From assembly GCA_964517355.1 (NCBI GenBank), contig CAZFCK010000018.1:1-37074 (forward strand): DNA of 37,074 nt, given 5' to 3'. The position numbers and the translations under genes are program-made. How positions within the stretch are numbered: the stretch's first letter is position 1; each line of letters opens with the position of its first letter. This stretch comes from CAZFCK01 sp964517355. Its GTDB lineage: Bacteria; Desulfobacterota; Desulfovibrionia; Desulfovibrionales; Desulfovibrionaceae. Positions 22,048 through 30,537 of this stretch are shown here, one piece after another. Under the pieces are notes generated by a model. It saw only the letters and a program-made list of their open reading frames with translations, was not told where the DNA came from and did no database searches.

Positions 22048-23721
22048 TTACAACTGCGCGCCGTTCTCCTTGGCGAGCAGTAGCGCCCCAAGGGCGTTGC
22101 CCACTTCGAAATAATCCGGAAAAATCGCTTCGGTACCCAGGGATTCCGCCACGCCGGGCAGCAACATCCGGGCCGCCGCGCCAACGCCCAAAATGGGGAT
22201 GCCCAAGGTAAAATTCATCCCCAATCGCTTGAATTCACGCCGTTTATCCAGTATGCCCGCCATGGCGTGCCCCGCCTCATGGTGGAGCATATAGCGCAGA
22301 ATGGCGTCTTCAATGGCCTCCTGAGCGCGGCTGAGAACCAGTTCGCACACTTCTTCGCCGCGAATGCCCAGTACTCTGGCCAGGGCGCGCGCGCCGGCCA
22401 GGGAATTGTCGGCCTTGTTCATGGAAAGGCGTCCCAGGGCATGCAGCGCATCCGTGGGCGTGAAGCCGCACTCCATAACGATTTGCTTGCGCGTGAGGTG
22501 TTCCAGGCGGCGCTCCATGTCCGCGGAGGAATAGCGCAACTCGTCGCGCACCATTTCAGGCGTGGCCGGTCCGTTTTTACGCAGGTAGGCCACAATGGAG
22601 TTCTCTTCCTCCCGCTCCTTGTCCGGTCCATTGTCCGGGGGAAGCAGCAGACAGCGTCCCTGGAGTTCCGGCCCCAGCCACTCCACGGGACTGGGCAAAT
22701 CCTCCCCGGCCATGCACAGGGGCAACGCACGGCGCGGCCCCACGCGCAATCTGCCCGATTTGGTGATCATGGCGTGGGAATCGCCCCCTATGGCCGCGGT
22801 GTACATCTTCACGGCCTGCACATGGGTATCCCATTCGCCGATGCGCGCGCCGGAGGTACAGAGCACGGGGCGTCCGTTTTCCAACAGCGTGACATCGGTG
22901 CTGGTGCCGCCCACGTCCACCACCAGGGCCTCTTTGCGTTCGCCCATGACCATTCCGTACCAGGTGGTGGCTGCGGGACCGCTCCCTACGGTGGATACGG
23001 CCTGCATGGGGCCTTCCAGCATGGGAACGTGCGTGGCGTCGCCGCGAATGATGCGCGCATCGCAGGAAATGCCGAGTTTCTCCATGCAATACTGCACACC
23101 TTCGGTAAAGCGCTGCATCACGGGCATCAGCCGCGCATTGAGCACCACCGTGGCGGAGCGCTCCTTAAAACCCGCCAGCGTGCTGCACGTATGCGAGCAG
23201 AACACCGGCTTGGGATCGATCACTTCTATGGCCTTGGCGGCCACCTCTTCGTGGGCGCTGTTTTCCATGCTCATGGAGGCGCACACGGCGTAGGTATCCA
23301 CGCCGCTTTTACGCATCACGTTGACGCCTTCGAGCAGGGCCTCCAGGTCCAGGGCCTCCACCTCGTCGCCGCCTATGGTGTGACCGCCCCCAACGTAATA
23401 TTGCGCCACAACGGGCAGGTTCAAAGGCTGGCCGTAGCCCACGGCGATGAATCCCACGGCCGCGCCGCGGTCCTCGAGTATGGCGTTCGTGGCCAGGGTG
23501 GTGGAAACCGACAACAGCGTCACTGCCTCCGGCGCGGCCGCGCCTGAGGAAAAAATCCGTTCCAAGGCATCCTGCACGCCCAGCTTCAGATCCGTATGGG
23601 TGGTGGGGACTTTCACCGCGTCAAGAATCTCGCCGCTCTCCAAATCGAGCAATACGGCGTCCGTATACGTCCCACCGGTATCAATGCCGACCCCAATACG
23701 GGGCGTTTCCTTCATACCCAT
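22048..23721 (-). CDS. Hydantoinase/oxoprolinase family protein (HyuA-like ATPase)
   Basis: 557 residues. The N-terminal RIGVGIDTGGTYTDAVLL is the first phosphate motif of the Hydant_A_N domain. S-T-T-L-A-T-N-A-I-L-E-D-R-G follows, then the core hydantoinase A domain with GSGPAATTWYG and a second phosphate motif, VVDVGGTSTDVTLLENG. Near residues 350-420 is a helix-rich, winged-helix-like insert ending GFTPTDALHALGR. The C-terminus LFPDYFEVGNALGAL-like motif is kept. Family enzymes hydrolyse cyclic amides such as 5-oxoproline or N-methylhydantoin with ATP, usually with a HyuB partner. None is encoded here, and the chain is shorter than the usual 650-700 residues. The substrate is unknown. GGAGAG precedes the start at 23721; an ATG two codons later is possible. 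Confidence 0.8.
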   Translation of the reverse strand: MGMKETPRIGVGIDTGGTYTDAVLLDLESGEILDAVKVPTTHTDLKLGVQDALERIFSSGAAAPEAVTLLSVSTTLATNAILEDRGAAVGFIAVGYGQPLNLPVVAQYYVGGGHTIGGDEVEALDLEALLEGVNVMRKSGVDTYAVCASMSMENSAHEEVAAKAIEVIDPKPVFCSHTCSTLAGFKERSATVVLNARLMPVMQRFTEGVQYCMEKLGISCDARIIRGDATHVPMLEGPMQAVSTVGSGPAATTWYGMVMGERKEALVVDVGGTSTDVTLLENGRPVLCTSGARIGEWDTHVQAVKMYTAAIGGDSHAMITKSGRLRVGPRRALPLCMAGEDLPSPVEWLGPELQGRCLLLPPDNGPDKEREEENSIVAYLRKNGPATPEMVRDELRYSSADMERRLEHLTRKQIVMECGFTPTDALHALGRLSMNKADNSLAGARALARVLGIRGEEVCELVLSRAQEAIEDAILRYMLHHEAGHAMAGILDKRREFKRLGMNFTLGIPILGVGAAARMLLPGVAESLGTEAIFPDYFEVGNALGALLLAKENGAQL

Positions 23722-23768
23722 GCAAGTCTCTCCAATATATTTTTCACGCAATGAAACACAACGCATCT

Positions 23769-23790
23769 GCGCCCCTTGAAGGGGTAGCGC
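23769..23790 (-). promoter_or_regulatory. Hairpin upstream of the hydantoinase-family gene
   Basis: GCGC-CCCTT pairs with AAGGG-GCGC, with a three-base bulge on one side. It lies 48-69 bases before the start codon at 23721, on the minus strand. It could be a leader structure or the end of the upstream fliW transcript. A further stem, GAAACC/GGTTTC (23891-23914), lies nearer the fliW stop codon and is a second candidate for the flagellar operon terminator. Confidence 0.35.
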
Positions 23791-23942
23791 GGAGCACGAC
23801 TCTTTGCAAGGAAAAGCACGGAAGACGCTCCCCTTCCCATTTCGGAACAAAAGGTGGGGGAATTTATTTACTACGCGAAGGTACCGGGAAGAAACCTGTT
23901 CCACGCAAGGTTTCCTCACGGAATTGTCTGAGCTAAAACGGA

Positions 23943-24398
23943 TTATTCCACTGCGGTGAGTTCATGCAGATAGATATGCCCTGAATACTTTCCGTCCACT
24001 TGCGGCACCTGGAGGCCGACGCGCGCCTCATAGTTCACCAGGATCGGCCCGGAAAGATTAAGCGCGGTTTTCTCTGGCTCGTTGGGGGGAATGCTCACCG
24101 TGACGAGCACGGCGAGCTGCCTGATGTTTTTGAGCCGCAGTATTTTTTGTTCCGCCTCGCCCACCTTGATTTCATATTTGGTGGTGAAGCTGTAAGGATC
24201 GGCCACCAAAAGCCCCACTTTGGGGCTGTTCACGCTTTGCAAAATCAAAAAGGGCGAATCCCCCTTGATCTGCAGGAGGACAAATTCGCGCTGATCTTCA
24301 AAACCAATAAGGCCGTGCGGGAAATAGAGCGTTTTGTCGAGCTCTATGACTCGTCTTCCGATGCGCGTTTGGATGACTCTTTCTTTTTGCCTTGCCAT
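23943..24398 (-). CDS. fliW: Flagellar assembly factor FliW
   Basis: 151 residues. Diagnostic segments are FPHGLIGFEDQREFVLLQIK near the N-terminus, then SPFLILQSVNSPKVGLLVADPY, and IPPNEPEKTALNLSGPILVNYEARVGLQV at the C-terminal half. FliW binds CsrA and stops it repressing translation; flagellin displaces FliW, so the pair couples flagellin synthesis to export. The only usable start is the ATG at 24398, which lies inside the csrA reading frame: the two genes overlap by 55 bases in different frames. The ribosome-binding site is weak (GGCGGT), which suggests translation depends on ribosomes reading csrA. Confidence 0.96.
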   Translation of the reverse strand: MARQKERVIQTRIGRRVIELDKTLYFPHGLIGFEDQREFVLLQIKGDSPFLILQSVNSPKVGLLVADPYSFTTKYEIKVGEAEQKILRLKNIRQLAVLVTVSIPPNEPEKTALNLSGPILVNYEARVGLQVPQVDGKYSGHIYLHELTAVE

Positions 24399-24613
24399 AG
24401 ATTGGTTACCGCCAGTAAGTCGTCGTCTTTGGACTCGATGGCCAATTTGTTTTGTTCCTGTACGCGCTTGTAGACCTCTTCCCGGTAAACGGTCATATCC
24501 TTGGGCACTTCCAGACCAAGCTTGATCTGCTTGCCCTGGACGCTGAGAACAGTGACCTTGATGTTCTCTCCGAGGTAGAGGCTTTCGCCTGAGCGGCGTG
24601 TAAGGATGAGCAT
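24344..24613 (-). CDS. csrA: Carbon storage regulator, RNA-binding protein CsrA
   Basis: 89 residues. The canonical start MLILTRRSGESLYLG, then K-V-T-V-L-S-V-Q-G-K-Q-I-K-L-G-L-E-V-P, and V-Y-R44-E-E with the conserved RNA-contact arginine are present. CsrA dimers bind GGA motifs in mRNA leaders and usually block translation. The family is normally 60-80 residues; the extra C-terminal part (about 65-89, charged, ending SSKRASEDES) overlaps the fliW start and may contribute to FliW binding. The true start at 24613 is identified by the family N-terminus; a longer frame to 24748 is rejected. Upstream GGA triplets (in CAGGAC and ACGGAACC) near the start codon could allow autorepression, and the ribosome-binding site is poor. 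Confidence 0.96.
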   Translation of the reverse strand: MLILTRRSGESLYLGENIKVTVLSVQGKQIKLGLEVPKDMTVYREEVYKRVQEQNKLAIESKDDDLLAVTNLWQGKKKESSKRASEDES

Positions 24614-24662
24614 GCCGGTTCCGTTAGGGTGTCCTGCGTTCGTGGCCCAGAGGCAGCCGTAT

Positions 24663-24689
24663 CCCGCCCGGGCGATTATCGCCGGCGGG
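24663..24689 (-). promoter_or_regulatory. Strong hairpin in the csrA leader
   Basis: CCCGCC (24663-24668) pairs with GGCGGG (24684-24689), and GGCGAT (24671-24676) with ATCGCC (24678-24683), with a two-base bulge. It lies in the 280-base space between flgL and csrA, 50 bases upstream of the csrA start. There is no T run. It may be a 3' end for the flgL mRNA, a processing site, or part of a csrA control element. Confidence 0.5.
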
Positions 24690-24893
24690 TCCGTTTTCAC
24701 TATCTGTATCCGAGTGCGGGGCGCTTCGTCCAGGGGGACAACGGCCATGGCCGCGCATTATCTCGGAAAAAATGCGATACAATCCAGAAGGAGACGCTTT
24801 CCGCGGCATGTTTCGCCCGTTCGGTTTCCTTGTCCGGCGGTTATCGCACAACATTGGCACCATGCGCCATAAACACGCATCATCTTGTAATCG

Positions 24894-26447
24894 CTATATA
24901 AAATCACTGAGGCGCATCTGCATAATCATGGAGCTGGACTTGAGCACGGTCTGATACACGAATTGCTGTTGGGTCAAGCTGGTCATGAGTTCCGTAACGT
25001 CCACGTCTTCGAGTTGGCTCAAACGCCCCTCCTTGATGTCCGTGAGACTTGTGAGCGTGGTCATGGCGACTTCGAGCCTGTTTTCCCGCGCGCCGACGTT
25101 CGCCGCGGCGGTGAGGATTTTTTCGCTGGCGGAACCGAGCGCTTCCAGGGCCTCTTGGATGCCGGACTGGTTGTTGGTTTCAATGTAGCCCACCAGCTTG
25201 CCCACCACCTCGAACATGTTTTCCGCGCTTCCTCCCATGGCTGCGGTGGCGTTGCTGGCGTCCGGCGTCGCGTAATACACGCCGCCGAAGACATCCTTGC
25301 CGATATTGTTCACGGAAAGGCGTTCGCCCGGTGAAATTTCAAAATAGATGTTCGCGCGTTGCGGCCTGATGACGAATTGATCTCCGGAATTGAGCTGGTT
25401 CGCCGGATTGGCGGTGTCGAGCTGGAGATAGCCCCCCGGCACGGGCAGAGTCGTGCTGGTCGCTCCAGCGCCGGCGGTGACGGAATTGTCCGAAACCCAG
25501 GTGACGCCTCTGTCCAGGCTGTACGAATAGGTGACTTCCTCGCTCAGGGTGACGCTGGTTTTATTGTCTATACGCACCATGATGTCCTGCTGGAAAAACC
25601 CTTTGGCCTGCGCGTTGAAGGCGTTGGCCCCGAATTTGTCCACCTCCACGCTGTCTTCGAAATCGCCGATGTATTGAGCCGCGGGGCGCACCCAAAGCCA
25701 GGTGCCGTTGACATCGCCGTTTTGATGCACGCTGATGTCCGGGTGTTCGGTATCGACGGCCTTGACGGTGCTCCCCGACTCCAGGGTCAGGAGCACGCCG
25801 TCCAGATCGAGAACGTTGTCGCCGGGAGCCAGGGTACCCTGGTCCCATGTCTCGCCGCCGTCCCTCGAATAGCGAAAATTCAAGGAATCCGCGCCCACGG
25901 CGCCGGAGGAAAGGAACTGGACCAGAACGGTTGTATCGCTGTCGCCTTCGATGCCGTAGTTGAGGGAAGCGTCGGGATCGTTGGAGGTGACGGCCAGTGT
26001 CTCGCGAAACGCCGGCGCTTCCGTCTTGTGTCCGGCAAAGATGTGCTCGCCCTCGTATTCCGTATTGGAAAGCACGATGAGCTGTTCGAAAAGTTCGCGC
26101 ACCTCATAGCTGACCTGATCGCGGTTGGACTTGCTCATGGTGCCGTTGGAGGCCTGTTCGGCCAGCCCCCGGATGCGGGTGAGCACGGTATTCACTTCCA
26201 GCAACGTGGAATCGGCCTGGTTGAGCCAGCCCTTGGCGATATCGGCGTTGCGGGAATACTGCCCGAGAGAGGAAATCTGGGTGCGGTACTGCAAAATCTG
26301 CGACGCGGCGACAGGGGCGTCCGAAGGTTTGTTCACCTTCTTCTGGCTGGAGGCCTGCTCGTTGAGGTCCATCAACGAAGTGAGCGACGAATTCATATTG
26401 TTCACAAAATTCGTGAACATCATCTGTTGGGATACCCTGACTGCCAT
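24894..26447 (-). CDS. flgL: Flagellar hook-associated protein 3
   Basis: 517 residues. The conserved flagellin-like N-terminus is RVSQQMMFTNFVNNMNSSLTSLMDLNEQASSQKKVNKPSDAPVAAS (shortened here to its start RVSQQMMF and its S-D-A-P motif), and the C-terminal helix ends LTQQQFVYQTVLKSSSMIMQMRLSDFI (key part LTQQQFVYQ). It forms the junction between the hook and the filament. It is longer than the 317-residue E. coli protein because of a large surface domain (about 150-400), rich in Asp, Gly and Thr. The start at 26447 has GAGGG upstream. It lies 16 bases after flgK. Confidence 0.93.
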   Translation of the reverse strand: MAVRVSQQMMFTNFVNNMNSSLTSLMDLNEQASSQKKVNKPSDAPVAASQILQYRTQISSLGQYSRNADIAKGWLNQADSTLLEVNTVLTRIRGLAEQASNGTMSKSNRDQVSYEVRELFEQLIVLSNTEYEGEHIFAGHKTEAPAFRETLAVTSNDPDASLNYGIEGDSDTTVLVQFLSSGAVGADSLNFRYSRDGGETWDQGTLAPGDNVLDLDGVLLTLESGSTVKAVDTEHPDISVHQNGDVNGTWLWVRPAAQYIGDFEDSVEVDKFGANAFNAQAKGFFQQDIMVRIDNKTSVTLSEEVTYSYSLDRGVTWVSDNSVTAGAGATSTTLPVPGGYLQLDTANPANQLNSGDQFVIRPQRANIYFEISPGERLSVNNIGKDVFGGVYYATPDASNATAAMGGSAENMFEVVGKLVGYIETNNQSGIQEALEALGSASEKILTAAANVGARENRLEVAMTTLTSLTDIKEGRLSQLEDVDVTELMTSLTQQQFVYQTVLKSSSMIMQMRLSDFI

Positions 26448-26463
26448 GGCGCTACCCTCTTGC

Positions 26464-28596
26464 TTATTGCTTCAGACCCAAGACGATCTGCAGCATTTCG
26501 TCGGCAGTGGTGATGAGTTTCGCCGCTGCCCTGTATGAACTTTGGTACTTGATCAGGCTCGTCATCTCTTCATCCAGGTTGACGCCCGATATCGCCTGTT
26601 GCTGCTCATTGAGGTCGTCCGCCAGGGCGTTGGTGTATTGGTACGTGAATTCCGCGTTGGCGGTGTCGCCGCCCACGTCGGCGACCAGGGTCGAGTAATA
26701 TTCCATAATGGTCTGATTGGAATTCGATGAGAACAGGCTGACGATGGAGACCTTCTTGTCGCGCAGATCGCCGATGTCCAGAGCCGTGCCGTTGTCGCCT
26801 GGGTTGAATTCGCCGGAGCCGTTGATGTGCCCCGCATTGATGCGGTTGTTGTCGTAATGCACTTCGGGATTGAGCCCGATATCGGTGACGCTTGAGCCGC
26901 TGAAATAGGTATTGATGCCCAAGCCGGCCAGAAGTCCCGTGGAATCGCTGCCAAAACCCACGTCATAGCCGGCTTTGGCGTTGATGCGCAGAGCGTTGTT
27001 CACGATGGACGCCGAAAGAAACGTGCCGAAAGTGTTGTTGAAGGCGTCGCGCACGTCTTCAAGGGAATGTTGCGTGGGATCGAAATTCTGGATTCCGGGA
27101 GTTGCGGGGTCGAAATCCAAGGGACCGAAGGAAGCGGCGGAAAGGGTTTCGTTTTGGCCTTCCTCAAAGGCGTAGACCATCAGGTTGCCGCTTTGCAGCC
27201 TGGTGTTCCAGGCCAGTCCCGAGGAATCGCTGCCCAGGGCCAGGGACGAATCGGCCACCGAGTATGTGCCGAGGATGTCCGAAGCCATGGTCAGCCCCGC
27301 GCCCTGGCTGTGCAGGCGATTGACTTCCCAGATCAGGGTTTCGGCGGTGGAATCGAGTTTTTCCCGGTATTCTCCCACCTTCTGGCTGGAAAAAATCATG
27401 AGCGCGGCGAGTTTGCCCCCCACGAGTCGTTGGGGGTTGTCCGTGCCGTCGCCTCTGATTTGAGGGGAAATGATTTCCTTGTGCGAGGCGGTCTGATACC
27501 AGTAGAGCCCGTTTTTCGGGACAATGGTGAAGGTGTCGCCCGCGTCCAGTGGCTGCGTGGCGTTTTCAAACCAGATGTCCACGCCCCGGACGTTCACGGC
27601 GAGCCCGTCTGGTCGCGCGAAGAAATGTTCCTCGTTGCCGTGTTCGTCCTTGAGCCAGGTCTGCCCCCCGTCGATGGAGACGCGGAACATGGCCGCGCTG
27701 GAATCCGAAGCCACGTCGCCGCCCTGCACGACCTCCACGGTATATTCGAAGTCCGATTCTCCGTCGAATTTTATATCCCCGTCAAAGGTGGAAGTGGTGG
27801 TCAGGTCGGCCACGGATTGCGGGCCTTCGTAGGCCAGACGGAAGAATTCGCCGCCCTGCACCAGGGTTTTGCCCGATGTCGTAACCAGGGACCATTCCGA
27901 GGAGGAGCTGGTGGCGTTGATGCCGCCCGTATCCAGGACTCTGACGTCGATCTTCGTCGCCAGCTCGCGGATATAGGAATCGCGCTTGTCCAGGAGCTGG
28001 TTGGCGTTGTTGCTGCCCGTGATGTTGTGCAGGCTGATCTGTTTGTTGACGGCGGCGATGGATTCGAGCAATCCGTTCACCTCGTCCACTTCGTTGACAA
28101 TGGCCTCCTCGGCCTGCTGCTGCATGTTGCGCAGATTGGAATCGGTGTTCTGGAGCAGGGAGACAAAGCTCTGGGTGTGCGTGAGCAAAGCTTCGCGCGA
28201 CGCATAATCATTGGGGCGCAGGGAAAGATCTTCCCAGTAGCCGAAAAATTTATCGAGACTGGCGCTGATGCCGTACCCATCGCTTTCATTAAACAAATTT
28301 TCAATACTGGTCAGGTCGTTCCAAAGCTCGTAATACCGCTCCCGCATGGTGGCCGTGTCGTTGTACTGCGATTCGACAAAATTGTCGAAATGGCGCAACA
28401 CCTGGACTGCGGAAACACCCGTGCCGATCTGGCCGGGACGGAAATCCAGGGAGTTGTTTTCCTGGAACTCCACCGTGCGCCTAGTGTAACCGGGCGTGTT
28501 GGCATTGGCGATGTTGTTGCCGGTTGTCTCGATGGCCGCCTGATTGCCGAAAAGGGCCCAGCGGCCGATATCCAGAACCGTTCCGATGCCGGGCAT
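26464..28596 (-). CDS. flgK: Flagellar hook-associated protein 1
   Basis: 710 residues. The N-terminal rod/hook motif is DIGRWALFGNQAAIETTGNN followed by I-A-N-A-N-T-P-G-Y-T-R. The C-terminal helix has NLDEEMTSLIKYQSSYRAAAK, the universal end of FlgK. The middle part (about 200-550) is a variable, exposed region larger than in E. coli (547 residues). It is the first hook-filament junction protein. Its start codon overlaps the flgN stop by one base (TAATG), which indicates coupled translation of chaperone and client. Confidence 0.95.
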   Translation of the reverse strand: MPGIGTVLDIGRWALFGNQAAIETTGNNIANANTPGYTRRTVEFQENNSLDFRPGQIGTGVSAVQVLRHFDNFVESQYNDTATMRERYYELWNDLTSIENLFNESDGYGISASLDKFFGYWEDLSLRPNDYASREALLTHTQSFVSLLQNTDSNLRNMQQQAEEAIVNEVDEVNGLLESIAAVNKQISLHNITGSNNANQLLDKRDSYIRELATKIDVRVLDTGGINATSSSSEWSLVTTSGKTLVQGGEFFRLAYEGPQSVADLTTTSTFDGDIKFDGESDFEYTVEVVQGGDVASDSSAAMFRVSIDGGQTWLKDEHGNEEHFFARPDGLAVNVRGVDIWFENATQPLDAGDTFTIVPKNGLYWYQTASHKEIISPQIRGDGTDNPQRLVGGKLAALMIFSSQKVGEYREKLDSTAETLIWEVNRLHSQGAGLTMASDILGTYSVADSSLALGSDSSGLAWNTRLQSGNLMVYAFEEGQNETLSAASFGPLDFDPATPGIQNFDPTQHSLEDVRDAFNNTFGTFLSASIVNNALRINAKAGYDVGFGSDSTGLLAGLGINTYFSGSSVTDIGLNPEVHYDNNRINAGHINGSGEFNPGDNGTALDIGDLRDKKVSIVSLFSSNSNQTIMEYYSTLVADVGGDTANAEFTYQYTNALADDLNEQQQAISGVNLDEEMTSLIKYQSSYRAAAKLITTADEMLQIVLGLKQ

Positions 28597-29084
28597 TAGA
28601 GCCTCCCGCTGATAAGCGTGGCCCGGGGCTTGCTTTCGGAGGAAAACCTGCCCCGCTTGGAGTAGGCGTTGGTGTTCTTGGGCACCAGCTGGTCATGCAG
28701 GTGTTGCAGGAGCTTTTGCCCCTGGTCCATGAGCGCCAGCACCAGGCTGGAGTTTTTTTCCGCCTGCTTGGCGCAAGCCTGCTCGGCCACGTCGCATTGC
28801 CCCACCAGTTGCACAATAGCTTGGCGCAGGGATTCGAGCTGCGTATCTTCCTGCGGGGGCAGGGCTTCCAGATATTCGCGCAAGCGCATGCCGTGCAACA
28901 TGGCCTGCAGCGATTTGCGTTCGGCGACCAGTTGCCCGAGCAATTCCTGAATGGAGAATTCGAGTTTGGTGATGTCTTGAGGCTTGCGCCCCAGAAGCAG
29001 GGAAAATTCTTCCTGCATCAGGTGCAGCAGCAGGTCCAGGCCTTTTTTCTGTCTGAGGACGTTCCGGAAAATGCTGTGCAACAT
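28596..29084 (-). CDS. flgN: FlgN-like export chaperone
   Basis: 162 residues, almost entirely helical, with an N-terminal hydrophobic heptad region (LLLHLMQEEFSLLLGRKPQD) and long Gln/Glu/Leu-rich helices to about 130. The tail is basic and ends RATLISGRL. FlgN proteins bind the C-terminal helices of FlgK and FlgL and deliver them to the export gate. Sequence conservation in this family is low; the call rests on size, helical pattern and the position directly before flgK, to which it is translationally coupled. The start at 29084 has AAGGAT upstream. Confidence 0.82.
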   Translation of the reverse strand: MLHSIFRNVLRQKKGLDLLLHLMQEEFSLLLGRKPQDITKLEFSIQELLGQLVAERKSLQAMLHGMRLREYLEALPPQEDTQLESLRQAIVQLVGQCDVAEQACAKQAEKNSSLVLALMDQGQKLLQHLHDQLVPKNTNAYSKRGRFSSESKPRATLISGRL

Positions 29085-29102
29085 GGGTATATCCTTTTGC
29101 GG

Positions 29103-30536
29103 CTATGCCCCGTGGCCGATTGAGCGGCCGCTCACGAGGCTGTTTTGGATCTTCATGGGGTCGAATGCGGTCCCTTGCTGCCTGATTTCAAAATGCACGT
29201 GGGGGCCTGTCGACTGTCCCGTACTCCCTACTGATGCAATTTTCTGGCCAGCTTTTACGCTTTCTCCGGCTTTCACCGCGAAATCGCTGTTGTGTCCGTA
29301 CACGCTTTGCCAACCGTCGGCGTGCTCCACGATGACCACGTTGCCCAGGCCCGGCTTCTTGCCCGTGAATGTCACCGTGCCGTCCCAGCAGGATTTGACC
29401 GGCTCACCGTACTCGGCCGCCAGATCTATGCCCGGATGAAACACGCGCTCTCCGGTGAGCGCGCTGCGCCGCAGACCGAAGTCGGAGGTCAAACGGCCGT
29501 CCACCGGCCAGACGAACGGCGCGGCGGGCGAGCCGCCCGATGGCGTCGCGTCCGGCGCCGCCGTTCCTTCAATCCGCCCGCTCCCGGATTCCGGCAATTC
29601 CGTGCCGCCCTGGTTTTCCACGGCGCCCTGCTTACGCTCGATAGTATTCTCAAGCAGCCGCAGTTGCTGCTCCTGCGCACCATAAACCCGGTCGCCGACC
29701 GGGGCCGACGTATTGATCAACGTACGCCGCTCCCTGGTCACAGGTGTCGCATGGGGGGCGATGCTGCGGGCCAGCGCGTCCACCTCGTCCAGCACCCGGG
29801 TATCAGTCCGGATAGAGGCCCCTTCCTCGCGCGCCCGAGTGACGTCATCCTGCGAGCGCGGAATGGCGGGCGCGGGCTCCAAAAGCAGGGGCGCTTCCCG
29901 CTCCTGCCGCTCCGTCGCCCGGACCAGACTGACTTCTTCCAATAGTTGCGGTTCGGCGCCCATGCTCACGGCAACGTCGGGTTCCTCGGCCGCCCCCTGA
30001 GCCACGTCCTCATATCCGTCCAAAGGCGCGTACAGATCGTCCATGGAAAGCTTGTTCCCGGCCGGAGCGCCCTCTTCGGGGACTTGCTCCGCCGCGTCCG
30101 GCGGCTGCAGGAACCGTGGATCGTACGAGGCTGAAAGGGGCTTGAGCGGCGGTTTATCCTGCACGCTGCTGGGCGATGTCACGCGGCTGGCCTTGTCCAT
30201 GCTTTCCTTGAGATGATTGAAAAGCATGTCGCCCAGGCCCATGCCGCCGGCTTCGGCCAGCTGGTCGGCCATATCCTTGTCGAACATGGCGAGATACTGG
30301 TCTTCCTGCTTGCTGTGCAGATAACCTTCCTTGGGAACCGTGGCGCGCATCTGTTGCCACAGTTTTTGTAAAAACATGCTTTCAAAACCGTTGGCCGCTT
30401 CCCTGAGTTTTTGCTCCTCGGTCTTCCCGTCTTGAAACGTCTTTTGCAACTGGCGCATCTTCAGCTCCTTTTGGAGCCAGTCCGCGCTGTCGGCCTGGGA
30501 TTGCAATACCGCTGCGTCGAGGAGCCGGCCACTCAT
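29103..30536 (-). CDS. FlgJ rod-binding domain fused to an M23 (LytM-type) peptidase
   Basis: 477 residues in three parts. Residues about 40-115 are a FlgJ rod-binding domain (L-R-E-A-A-N-G-F-E-S-M-F-L-Q-K-L-W-Q-Q-M-R and GGMGLGDMLFNHL). Residues about 120-335 form a low-complexity linker rich in Pro, Glu, Ala and Arg. Residues 340-477 form an M23 zinc peptidase with H367-x3-D371, H415 and H446-x-H448 intact. FlgJ caps the growing rod, and in E. coli its second domain is a GH73 glucosaminidase that opens the wall. Here a peptide-cleaving enzyme takes that place. The start lies one base after the flgI stop. The usual symbol flgJ is withheld because only the N-terminal domain matches. Confidence 0.9.
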   Translation of the reverse strand: MSGRLLDAAVLQSQADSADWLQKELKMRQLQKTFQDGKTEEQKLREAANGFESMFLQKLWQQMRATVPKEGYLHSKQEDQYLAMFDKDMADQLAEAGGMGLGDMLFNHLKESMDKASRVTSPSSVQDKPPLKPLSASYDPRFLQPPDAAEQVPEEGAPAGNKLSMDDLYAPLDGYEDVAQGAAEEPDVAVSMGAEPQLLEEVSLVRATERQEREAPLLLEPAPAIPRSQDDVTRAREEGASIRTDTRVLDEVDALARSIAPHATPVTRERRTLINTSAPVGDRVYGAQEQQLRLLENTIERKQGAVENQGGTELPESGSGRIEGTAAPDATPSGGSPAAPFVWPVDGRLTSDFGLRRSALTGERVFHPGIDLAAEYGEPVKSCWDGTVTFTGKKPGLGNVVIVEHADGWQSVYGHNSDFAVKAGESVKAGQKIASVGSTGQSTGPHVHFEIRQQGTAFDPMKIQNSLVSGRSIGHGA

Positions 30537-30537
30537 G

